This document shows positions 55,323 through 64,000 of a stretch of DNA of 64,000 bases, one piece after another. The notes beneath the pieces are model-generated. The model did not search any database and was not told the origin of the DNA. It saw nothing but the letters and a program-made list of their open reading frames with translations. The position numbers were made by a program, and so were the translations under genes. The stretch covers positions 151,389 through 215,388 of the forward strand of contig JBBHKE010002416.1 of assembly GCA_037447655.1 (NCBI GenBank), read 5' to 3'. Each line of letters begins with the position of its first letter. Positions within the stretch are counted from its first letter, which is position 1. Source of the stretch: Zygnema cylindricum (taxonomy: Eukaryota > Streptophyta > Zygnematophyceae > Zygnematales > Zygnemataceae).

Positions 55323-55779
55323 ACATGGAAACATACCCTCGAATCACCTAATATCTTTTGTCCTCCGCAAATTTCATTTTTGTCCACATTTCGCCGCGTG
55401 GCACTCTCGCAGTGAGGTTCACAGGTGGCGGCAGGCATGATTTTCCGGCGGCAGTCAATTCTAGGGCGGCAGTCAATCCTGTGGGCGAATCTGCTTCTGT
55501 AGCTGTTCTATTCCAGGTTTTGTCCGCCAGGCAGCGTGCCAGGTTGGAATGCTGAGCTGGCAGATTGTGCTCCCATTGTGTCCGTACGCATCCTACACGG
55601 GACGACGAAATTTTCCGAGTTCTCGGCAAAGACTCTCCGCGTCGCCAGAGGTTAATTTTTCTTTTGGAATATCCAAGTCCCTCGGCATGCATTGGTGGAT
55701 CCAAGTGCTGGATAATATGATAAAACTATCCCACTCGGATCGCACGTGCGAGGATGCTTCTTCGAAGACTGTCTCGACT

Positions 55780-55790
55780 GCTTATATTTC
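55780..55790 (+). promoter_or_regulatory. TATA-like element upstream of expansin
   Basis: gcttatatttcc about 95 bp before the chosen ATG, followed by a pyrimidine-rich CTTCTCC leader. It supports the shorter start and speaks against the in-frame ATG at 55754. Confidence 0.4.
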
Positions 55791-55879
55791 CACTCTTCTC
55801 CTTCAGACTTTGCGCCATCTTTACCTCCCCATTCTTGCCCTTCCCCTTCTCCACACTTCCCCTTCGCTGTCTCTCCAGC

Positions 55880-56644
55880 ATGGAGCTCCGACTCCTTCTG
55901 TTAAGCACTGTCGCGTTGGCGCTTCTTTCCTGTCGGCCGTCCGAGGCCGCGTCCTGGGTGGCCGCCAACGCGACGTACTACGGCGGAGCCAACGGCTCGC
56001 TGGCCGACGCCGGCGCCTGCGGATACACCAAACTGCTCACGACAGCCGGATACGGGCTCAACACGGCGTCAGTTTCGGCAGCTCTGTGGAACGGCGGCGG
56101 CAGTTGCGGCGCCTGTTACCAAGTTCAGTGCGACAAAAATAAAACAAAATACTGCATCTCCAACAAGACCGTGTCTGTCACCGTGACGAATTTCTGTCCT
56201 AACAGTGCTGACAAATTCTGTACGGCGCCGAGAGCCGCACTGTCACTGACACAGAAGGTATTTTTCACAATCGCGAGTGCCGGCGCGATTCCAGTCAATA
56301 TTCGACGCGTGGCGTGTTCTAAGACGGGGTTCATCAAATTTTCGGTGGACAAGGCGACCAATAAATGGTTCGTCATGGTTTTGGTGTCCAACGTGGCTGG
56401 TCCTGGTGACGTCAGCTTGGTCGAAATTAGTCTGGACAGCGGCAAAAAGTGGCTGCGCATGACGCGCAACTGGGGCGCCAACTGGTCGATCACCAACGGC
56501 ATGGATTTCTCGAACAAAAAACTCAGCTTTCGGCTGACTGCGATGGTGACAAAAGAAGTAATCATTGCGAAAGATGTCACCCCTACAGCGTGGGCGGCGA
56601 ACGCAACTTATTTATCGGCCGTCAACTTTAAGACAAGCCCATAA
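55880..56644 (+). CDS. Expansin (alpha-like), secreted, intronless, HFD absent
   Basis: Expansins loosen plant cell walls without hydrolysis. The 254-residue frame starts with a signal peptide (1 to about 24, LRLLLLSTVALALLSC). The six-stranded double-psi barrel domain (about 26-150) has ATYYGGANG, DAGACGYTKL and GSCGACYQVQC. All eight expected Cys are present (47, 76, 79, 84, 92, 106, 114, 146). The C-terminal CBM63-like domain (about 155-254) has VLVSNVAGPGDV and MTRNWGANW. The HFD motif expected near 119-121 reads AAL, so the conserved Asp is missing, and the loop before it is short (TNFCPNSADKFC). There are several N-glycosylation sequons (30, 38, 87, 95, 201, 241). An upstream in-frame ATG at 55754 would add 42 residues, but a TATA-like element lies between the two. 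Codon use is much more GC-rich than in the surrounding elements. No stops or frameshifts: probably an active host gene, possibly a divergent or non-canonical expansin. Confidence 0.9.
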   Translation: MELRLLLLSTVALALLSCRPSEAASWVAANATYYGGANGSLADAGACGYTKLLTTAGYGLNTASVSAALWNGGGSCGACYQVQCDKNKTKYCISNKTVSVTVTNFCPNSADKFCTAPRAALSLTQKVFFTIASAGAIPVNIRRVACSKTGFIKFSVDKATNKWFVMVLVSNVAGPGDVSLVEISLDSGKKWLRMTRNWGANWSITNGMDFSNKKLSFRLTAMVTKEVIIAKDVTPTAWAANATYLSAVNFKTSP

Positions 56645-56984
56645 AAAAAGGGCCGGAATTTAGGAGGTCATAAGATGTTTTCTGTTTCTTTAGATTTACT
56701 TTTTTTCTTTTCCGGGAATGGGGGCACTTCAGTGAAGGTTCAGGTGTGCAAGGGGAAAAATAGCATATGAAAACGATTTTATTTTTGATTACTTTTGTTG
56801 ATTGGACCCATTTTTTTAATTTGATTTTAAGCTTAAACTCGTCTGGCATGTGATCCTTCTCCCTTTTTACGCACTGCCTCTCTTTTCTGTCTTTCTTTCT
56901 TCCTTCCTTTTATATATATTATTTTTTTTCAGTGTTTCATTGTGTCACACATAATGAAACTGTTTTTGTTTTTTTGTGTTTGTG
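56645..56984. other. 3' flank of expansin
   Basis: AT-rich sequence with T-runs. It probably holds the 3' untranslated region. No canonical AATAAA was seen in the first 200 bp. Confidence 0.4.
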
Positions 56985-57345
56985 TGGGAAGAGGGGATGT
57001 TGGGGGGGCGGTGGTGGTGAGGGTGGATAGGGGGAAGAGAGGAAGAGAGAGAAGGGGAAGGGAGGAGAAATGGACAGGTGAGAGGGAAGGAAGGGGCTTG
57101 AGAGAGAGGGACAGGACCGGGAGATGAAGGGAGGGACAGCAGAGGAGAATAGGATAGACGAGGGGAGAGGGAGAGGCTTGGATGGAGGGAGAAAGGAGAG
57201 AGGGACATAGAGAGAGAGAGGGCAAGGAATGTGTTGTTGATGTGAAAATGACGAGCAAATACATCTGTTGCGGGGAGGAGGGGGGAGGGAGAAGGAGGGG
57301 AAGGGAGAGGGAGAGGGGGCGAGGGGGGGGGGTGGGTAAAGCATG
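56985..57345 (+). repeat. G/A-rich low-complexity tract
   Basis: Almost pure purine on the plus strand, with many GGG runs (for example gaggaggggggagggagaag at about 57276 and cgagggggggggtgggta at about 57321). It has strong G-quadruplex potential. Long open frames on both strands here are composition artefacts. Confidence 0.85.
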
Positions 57346-60020
57346 CATGAACTACAGATCGCACAAGCGACATAGCAAAAGAAGAAAAAGAGAAGAAAAG
57401 ACAGATGAATCCTGTTACGACACAACAAGGCCTGGCGATGAATACATAACTACTATTCCAGCGATTGCGGTACAAATGCCAAAATTTCGTACAAAACTCA
57501 CCCAACCAGCAAAAGTGTACCGTTAGGTGGAGGCACGGCTCGGGATGCAGCCAAGCGGACCAATCAGCAGTGAGGTACAAGTCTAGGAGTGAAGGGAAAC
57601 TGCAGCGGCAAAGGATGATAAAAATGAACAAGCCAGAAAAGGGTGAAATAACCCAACACAAAAATAGAACCCAAAAGAAGGCACGAGAAAGTTTCAGCTA
57701 CTCTCACCCATGGCAAGGACAAACTATGGATTAAATATAAAAACAGCAAGCGAAATCACAAACTCTTGAAAGCTCAGATCCTATTTTGGATTATTTCAAG
57801 TTTGCCTTACTTCCAAACTTTTGTGATGGGGGTAACCCTGGCCAATTACATTTCAAGGTTATATGTCCAATGCCTTAAACTATGTAACAGTAATACCCAC
57901 CCTTGCAGAAACTCTTACTACGCTACAATATAACGCACCAATACAAGGGAAAAAAAAAAGTGTGAATATTTTAAGACCTTTCTTTTGATACCGAACTTGT
58001 CATGTTCAATTCGCTTTAAGCACGCCAAACTGATCCGCAAGTTTGAATTGGTTTCGCCTCCTGCTTTTAGTTTTTCAGTTTCTGCCATGCCACCCCTTTT
58101 GTACCCCTGGACTCAAATGGTTTACCATCGTGCTTTTAATTTAATGTGACTGAATTTTTACCACAAATCCCAGTGTGGATATTGACGGTCTCAACCACAC
58201 ACGCAAGTTTGCAAAGAAACATCAAGGCAGCAAATATTGGTGATCTCAATGCTGAGAATGGCACACTTGTGTGAATCTTCAACCTTTCACAACACAGATG
58301 GCACACAAAAATTGTGAGTGCAACAACACGAAGTAGGTTAGCAGCAAACTGAACAAAGTATGTAAGAACAAAATGAATCAAAATTTGGATTTGCAAAGCA
58401 TGACAAGACCGCCGCAAAACGATCGTACATCACAAACTCTGACAAGGGTAGTGCCCTTTTTTTTGGGCGAGTTAAGAAAAGTATTGTGGTTTATTTTATC
58501 CTTTTTCAACCTTTTACAAATTCCTATGGCCCCTAAAAACCGACAAAGGTCGCGATCCCCTTCCTTATCCTCTTCGACGCATCCACGGTCGTCTAACACC
58601 TTCTCATAGCCGTCCCACCACTCTCAAGTCATCTTTTGAACCAATCATAACCGAGCCCCGAACCGTTGTCAAAGACGCTCCACATGAACCTCGCCACAAA
58701 CTCCGTAAGACTATGCCTTATCTACGTCTTCACCTCGGGGTTGTCCCCCTCATAGTCGAGGGCATTCCCAAACTTTATTTTCGACTTTTACATCAAACCC
58801 TCCTCTTGATTAACCGCCTAATCCAACCCCTATTCCGTCCAGCCTTAGTTCCCCCACCTAAGGTAGTTCTTTGGCTACATGGCACTCATATCCCTTGAAA
58901 CGTAACACATGCCTCAAGAGTCCCTACTTCTAAGCCTCCATATTTGAATTCTCATCCAATGTAAACCATTCTGCAACACTTGTATTTGTAGTTATATTTG
59001 GAGTCCCTTGTCCATATTATGAGAAACATTATGTTTTACCTGTCAAGTTAAAAAGACACGTCAAAGCATGTCCAAACACTTGTTTCGTTACGTACAACTT
59101 ACAAGTCGGGAATCCACACCAAATACCCGTAATGAACCAGATACGATTGGGAAATTGTGTGCAAATTTAGTTTGTACAGGTGCTACCACTTCATTGACTT
59201 CAGACTATTACTCTACTCTCAAACTCCATATCATCAAAGCTTTCTTTTATTGTTTGAAGCCCAAAACCATCATTTTGCATCTTGTTCCCAAATTACACAG
59301 AGTCCTTCTGAAGTGCAACAACTTGTCGGTAATCATGTAACTGTCACTAGTTTTAAGGACATTCTTGAGGAGCTTCTTTCGGAAGAAGCATTTGCTCAAC
59401 TTCCGCCTCGCTCTCTAATCTAACCACGTTGCATTTTTGGTGAACCTATAGGTGAGAAGGGCATCCATTTGCTTGTTTGCTGACACGATGTGGGGAAACT
59501 GACAACACACCACTTGGTTCGATATGTAATGACTACATTAAGACGAGAAGCAAGGTACAAAGTCAAACTCAAAGTGCTTTATATACTCCAACCATTTTCT
59601 TAATTTAGGGGTATTTCCCGACACTTTTTCTTTTTGCACTTTGAGTAAATGAGATCGGGTTTTGTATTTTTGTTAGTTCTTACGACCTTGTATTTTTTTT
59701 TATATGTTGCTTTGCATACGAGCGTGCATTTTCAAATACAACTGCCGCCAATGAAGGAGACCATGTGTATTGAGACTAGGATGACAACTTCACACCATTT
59801 GCTTCGAAGATCTCGAAAACTTCATATCGTATAAGAGTAGCTTATTCACATGATTTTGCTTAACAATTACAAGGGAGGGAGGGAGGGAGGGAGGGAGGGA
59901 GGGAGAGGGAGAGGGAGAGGGAGAGAGCGGGAGAACGAAGAGCGGGAGATTCATCGCAATGTCTCTCGAAATTTTCAAAGGCAATTCACGTGAATCCGGT
60001 TTCTGTTTCTCGCCGATAAA
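57346..60020. other. No gene confirmed; possible decayed ORF remnants
   Basis: Between 58526 and 59430 there are short frames starting MAPKNRQRSRSPSLSSSTHP (58526) and later VTVTSFKDILEELLSEEAFA (about 59337-59396). They are not recognised as any family and are broken by stops. Elsewhere only AT-rich sequence. Confidence 0.4.
59872..59935 (+). repeat. GGGA / GAGGGA microsatellite
   Basis: About eight GGGA units followed by AGAGGG units. Confidence 0.95.
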
Positions 60021-60021
60021 A

Positions 60022-60505
60022 TGTAGGCGTAACTAAGGGTGAAGTTCCATCAAGAAATGTTGTAGTTTTAAGGCCATCATTACAAGATGCTACATTGTGA
60101 GTGATGTTCTATCGCGCAGAGTTTGTAATCCACTTATTTGAAACTGAGTGGGACCACGTAATTTAAAATCGGATATTGAAAATCGTCAATGATTTTTACA
60201 CTGACCAATTTTAACTTAAAATCTTCATTTGCATACCGTGTACATGCGTACTAGGTCATCGTAAAACACAACTTTTGTACTCTTTGCAGACGCATTGTCA
60301 GGCACCAGCTCATGTTTTTAGGGTTTTTTTTTACGTGACGAATGAGCGCTGCTAGAAATAGTGTGACAAATGGGCTTTAACAAAGACAACATGACAAAAG
60401 TGCGTTACGAGTTACATTTGTGATTCCAATTGGATTATTGAATTTATACATCATGTGCGAATTTTTTTGATTTTCGTTGGTGGCCATCCTGACACGTATG
60501 TTCCG
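60022..60505 (+). repeat. Dispersed repeats, incl. R1 copy 3
   Basis: 60030-60140 matches 22035-22160. 60175-60505 matches R1 (23150-23480; 25180-25425), with ttgtactctttgcagacgc and the gtgacgaatgagcg subunits. In this copy the two blocks are adjacent, so at 22035-23480 about 1 kb has been inserted between them. Confidence 0.8.
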
Positions 60506-60962
60506 TTGTTCCTTGGTGTAAAATAGACGGCGGAAAACACCCAAACTATTGCATCCTCAACAATGAGTAATATAGTCTACCATAAATAATGACATTCACT
60601 TCTTACATGTACTTATTAATCTTGTGACACATCAAGATCTACACCTTATGACTTACGTAACAATGATCTTAACACACATAAAAGAATACATAACACACGA
60701 ACCAAATACACAAGCACTAAACAACTTCAATAAACATGTTATCTCCGAAAAAATGTTATGTTATCTTAAGGCGACAAAGCAACGCTATCAACCATGTTTC
60801 TTATCTACGTTTCCTACACTCGACAACTTTAATTAACTACATCTTAGGTTCATACTTTCCTTAACACATTGATATTTGTTCTACAAAGCTCTCATGAATA
60901 TATACAATTGTGAGCCACCTACATCTGACAAAACAACAAAAGAAATAAATGCGCATGTTAAG
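60506..60962. other. No gene recognised
   Basis: AT-rich; no domain features. Confidence 0.5.
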
Positions 60963-62096
60963 TAATAGGTCTAATTGGGACCCCCCGCGGTGATTGTTGT
61001 TACACTAAAAACTCTGAGAATTAGCTTAGATCACTCTGTATATGTCTTACAAAGGGCGGATGGGATACTATACATTTCTGTATATGTGGATGACTTATTA
61101 TTAATAAGTAAGTCAATAGATAAAATAAACCGCATTAAAGGAACTTTAAGGTCTAGGTTTCAATGAAGGACCGCGGTGAGGCCAATTATATCTTCGGTAT
61201 ACGGGTAGAAAGAGACAAAACTAAAAAGCTGATTATGTCAACTCAGAAAGAAGCAATAGGTAACATGCTAGAAATATTGGAAATGAATGATGTAAAGGGT
61301 TTTATAACTCCCATGAAATTTAGACAGAAATTGGAAGGAAGCGAGTCAAATTCAAACATTATGGTGTGTGAGAGTCTAGACACAGGGAAGGAAGAGTTTA
61401 TGGCCTCAAAACCATATAGACGAGTAGTTGGAAGTTTTATATATTTTATGAATTGTACGAGACCTCATGTTGCAGCAGCTGTGGGAGTCTTGAGTAGAAT
61501 TCTGCAAAATCCTAAATAGGCAGCAAAATCCTAAATAGGCAGACAGGGAAGCAACAAAAAGGGTGTTGAGATATCTTGCATGTACTCAAAATCTTAAGCT
61601 TGTACTCAAAGGAGGAGAAATGAAAAAACAAACATGGAGCGACGCTAGCTATGGGGACATGCCAAGTCGGAAATCTACAACTAGTTTTGTTCTTAAAATT
61701 GGAGATGGAACTTGTTGTTGGAGCAGCAAATTACAAAAGGTTACAGCTGAATCCACAATGGAGTCAGAATACATGGCAGCAACTTTTGCTCTCAAGGAGC
61801 TCCTATGGGTCAAGTCTATTTTACAAGAACTTGGGTATATGCAAACAGGTCCTCAAGCTATCTGGTGTGACAACCAGACAGCCATTGCAATTGCCTCTAA
61901 CCCCAGCCATCATTTTAAAAGCAAACACATGGATGTTAGACTTCACTTTGTAAGAGAAAAAATGCTTGCAAAAGTCATTAAATTGTGTTATTTACCGAAT
62001 GAGAAGATGGTGGCCGACATGTTAACTAAAGCCCTTCTTGCTCCTAAGATGCAGTTTTGTAGAGAGGCTATTGGACTAAGTGAGCAACTGAGTTAA
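60963..62096 (+). pseudogene. pol: Copia E pol, 3' half (RT palm to RNase H)
   Basis: It begins abruptly within RT. The frame has SLDHSVYVLQRADG, then ISVYVDDLLLISKSIDKINR (catalytic YVDD, about 61078-61095), a frameshift, and EANYIFGIRVERDK. Then come TQKEAIGNMLEI and FIYFMNCTRPHVAAAVGVLS with a stop at 61517 (a small duplication ...aatcctaaataggcag occurs here). A 177-codon frame (61563-62096) follows: WSDASYGDMPSRKSTTSFVL, STMESEYMAATFALKELLWV, WCDNQTAIAIASNPSHHFKS and MVADMLTKALLAPK. Upstream gag, protease and integrase are absent. It is a different, better-preserved family than the tandem copia. Confidence 0.9.
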
Positions 62097-62109
62097 AAAT
62101 TTAGGGGAA

Positions 62110-63100
62110 TGTTGAGATTTGAAATCTTTAAATTTTGTAAATAGATTTATGAGAGGAGAATGAGGACTTAGAATATTTTTGTCTAGGTTAGAAATAGTAC
62201 TTCTCCTAGTTTTGATAGTGTGACAATAGTAGATGCGCAGTAGAGTGTACCGTACTTTTGAAAGGACACTCGTCGACATTTGAAGATGATGCACGCATTC
62301 TGAAATGGCGACCGACACCCACATACGCGTGTCGAAAATCGTACGGACGGGTTCAGTGAATCGGACGGACGCAGACTAAGCCCAACATTTGGGAGAGAAT
62401 TGTGCTAGAGCGATAGCAGATCGTCGATACGAACCAATTTAACGAACGTGATTAAAGTGGGGACCACAATGACTAAGAGCGTCGTACGCACTCAGGATAT
62501 TCGTACCACTAATCAACATTTATCTGGAATGTTGTAATTAATGATCGGCAACATAAATTGTACGGACACTATTTGTGAACATTTGGAAAACACATGATTG
62601 GCGTTTAGCATAATAGAAATTAGTTTTATACTGTTCATTTTGCGGCAGGTAGTAATTAGGGTTTAAGAAGTACTTGCGGTACAGTAACGTACAGGTTGTA
62701 TACTTTGTCGTAAGTCAAGATAGTACTATAGTAAAGTCACCTGATTTAGTGTGACCAGTAGATACTCACTATGAGTATATAGTTTAGGACTTAGGCATTT
62801 TTGAACTATCAAGTTTTGGGATAATGATAATTTAAGGCAGTTTTTTGGGAAACCTCCAGGCGTCATTTCTTATGGTTTACTCAGTCATTTGGGCTTCAAT
62901 TTTGGGAATTATTACTCTGTTGTTTATCACTGTGGAAAATTTGAGGTATATCAACCTTTTGAGTATTTTTTTGTGTAAGCTGAAAGTTGGTTGTTGAGTA
63001 GGTGCTTGATAGATTCTGTTGTTTTTCACGTCTACTTCCACTTCTACTGCTGGTCCTCCGCCTGCAGCGGTGGTAGTAGAACAACAAATAGTACAATTTA
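62110..63100 (+). mobile_element. 3' LTR of copia E (right end uncertain)
   Basis: PPT AAATTTAGGGGAA then TGTTGAGATTTGAAATC at 62110. TATA-like gagtatatag (about 62775) then aggacttaggc as in other LTRs, with scattered GTAC sites. The right end was not determined; about 63100 is a guess. I see no tRNA-like block. Confidence 0.6.
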
Positions 63101-63894
63101 TGGTCAAATGGTACATAAATTTACCCAAAATCTTATACCAACAAGACGATTTGCACTCAAAAAGAGGATATATCTTCGATTGTGTATTGCCCTAAGCCCC
63201 ATTTAGGACTCCTAATGGGCCGAAACCCTTCGAACTTTCTAGAATTTCGCATATTTTTTGGGTATTTCCGGATTACAAACGGTTTAAGTTGTTTGTGCTC
63301 GGTTTGGTGGAATCCAACGGTCAGATTTGGTTGGTGTTTAGCAAACCAAATTTGAATGCCTATAGATAAGTTTAAACAAAATTAGACAGAACCTCACCGA
63401 ACACAACAACGCACACTGATTCTTCATGTGTTAGAAGCAGTATGTCTGCGCGCTTAAATTACATTTCATGAATCTAAGGGTAAGGTTGCAATAGGGAAAA
63501 AATATCGTTGTTTACGAAAGCCGTACTACTTCGTACAATGTTGTACAAAAAAAAATGTCAGAAAACAAGGCTACTGAATGACTTATTTGATTCTCCATGT
63601 TTATGGGAGTACACCTGGACCGTTGGATGCAAAATCAGATACGCCATCGGTAGAACCTTGCAGTTTGCAACAAGTGACCTGAACTAGGTCAATTTTAAAA
63701 GCTTGGACGAATAACACTTTGCCGTGCGTAAAAGTTAAAAATATCTACAATGAACGCGAGATCAGGTGGCTACACGTCACATAGGCCATGTGCCTTACGC
63801 CAAGGTGGACGGGAAGCCACAGGAAGACGTGAGAAAATCTTTGACAAATGATATTATTTCACGCTCTTGTTGCCATCCACTAACCGGGCAACAG
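63101..63894. other. No gene recognised
   Basis: Non-coding; possibly includes the end of the copia E LTR. Confidence 0.4.
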
Positions 63895-64000
63895 TGAAAT
63901 TCTATGGGCTCTTTTGCCCACAGAATTTGAAGATCCAAAAGAAGCTAATCTAGATAGTGCCAACTTCAAGTTTATATAAACCCAAATGAATGATCCCTTG
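63895..64000 (-). mobile_element. Type B LTR, 3' end, cut by window edge
   Basis: TGAAATTCTATGGGC and the following 100 bp are the reverse complement of 6930-7035 (catagaatttca, gatccaaaagaagctaatct). The element continues to the right. Confidence 0.9.

Noticed and set aside
55754-55879. N-terminal extension of expansin from an upstream in-frame ATG
   Set aside because: A TATA-like element and pyrimidine-rich leader lie within it, and the second Met gives a standard signal peptide and family length.
56125-56580. 151-codon frame antisense to expansin
   Set aside because: Shadow of a GC-rich coding sequence; the sense strand encodes a clear expansin.
56937-57661. Long Pro/Ser-rich frames on the minus strand and Arg/Gly-rich ones on the plus strand
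   Set aside because: Produced by the G/A-rich low-complexity tract.
58370-59430. Possible unknown gene or transposase
   Set aside because: Only short frames with several stops and no recognised motif; kept as unannotated.

Overview
The window looks like a retrotransposon-dominated nuclear segment of a streptophyte, most likely a land plant. It holds one recognisable host gene, an intronless secreted expansin at 55880-56644. The rest is nested and decayed Ty1/copia and Ty3/gypsy retrotransposons, solo LTRs, a Helitron fragment and unclassified dispersed repeats. A bryophyte-grade host is possible but this is weak inference. No rRNA gene, CRISPR array or bacterial-style operon is visible.

Layout, left to right. 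1-2620: 5' part of a minus-strand copia (A). 2621-10078: plus-strand gypsy element 1, with a solo LTR (5940-7035) inside it. 10079-12295: truncated copia C and an LTR fragment, both minus. 12296-19519: minus-strand copia D, itself hit by another solo LTR (16513-17616). 19530-27740: a minisatellite, an LTR, a solo LTR with perfect target duplications, dispersed repeats and a Helitron 3' end. 27880-54490: a minus-strand gypsy-2 complex (copies 2a and 2b), whose 2b copy is split by a tandem copia array, LTR-internal-LTR-internal-LTR (31596-43209), and by a solo LTR (49379-50615). 55880-56644: expansin. 60963 to about 63100: 3' half of another copia (E). 63895-64000: the edge of a further LTR.

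The most striking content is in the gypsy elements. Both diverged lineages (element 1 and 2b) carry a cytosine-C5 DNA methyltransferase domain upstream of reverse transcriptase, and a PHD finger after integrase. The polyprotein order in 2b is gag (CCHC knuckles), aspartic protease, methyltransferase, RT, RNase H, integrase, PHD. A retroelement carrying both a DNA-methylation writer and a histone-type reader could mark or target its own copies. All copies here are broken; in 2b the catalytic Cys is replaced by Tyr.

The copia-type LTRs show a second unusual theme. Almost every LTR family carries, about 200-400 bp from its 5' end and in antisense, a tRNA-like block with A-box, B-box and often a T4-T5 run. 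The LTRs also share clusters of GTAC and ACGTGGC/CACGTG motifs. The gag start codon lies inside the LTR, and the primer-binding site just inside the LTR matches the anticodon arm of initiator tRNA-Met (half-tRNA priming, as in Drosophila copia), overlapping gag codons.

All boundaries were read by eye. Nested boundaries backed by target-site duplications are the most secure; the left end of the gypsy-2 complex (27740-31595) is the least secure.
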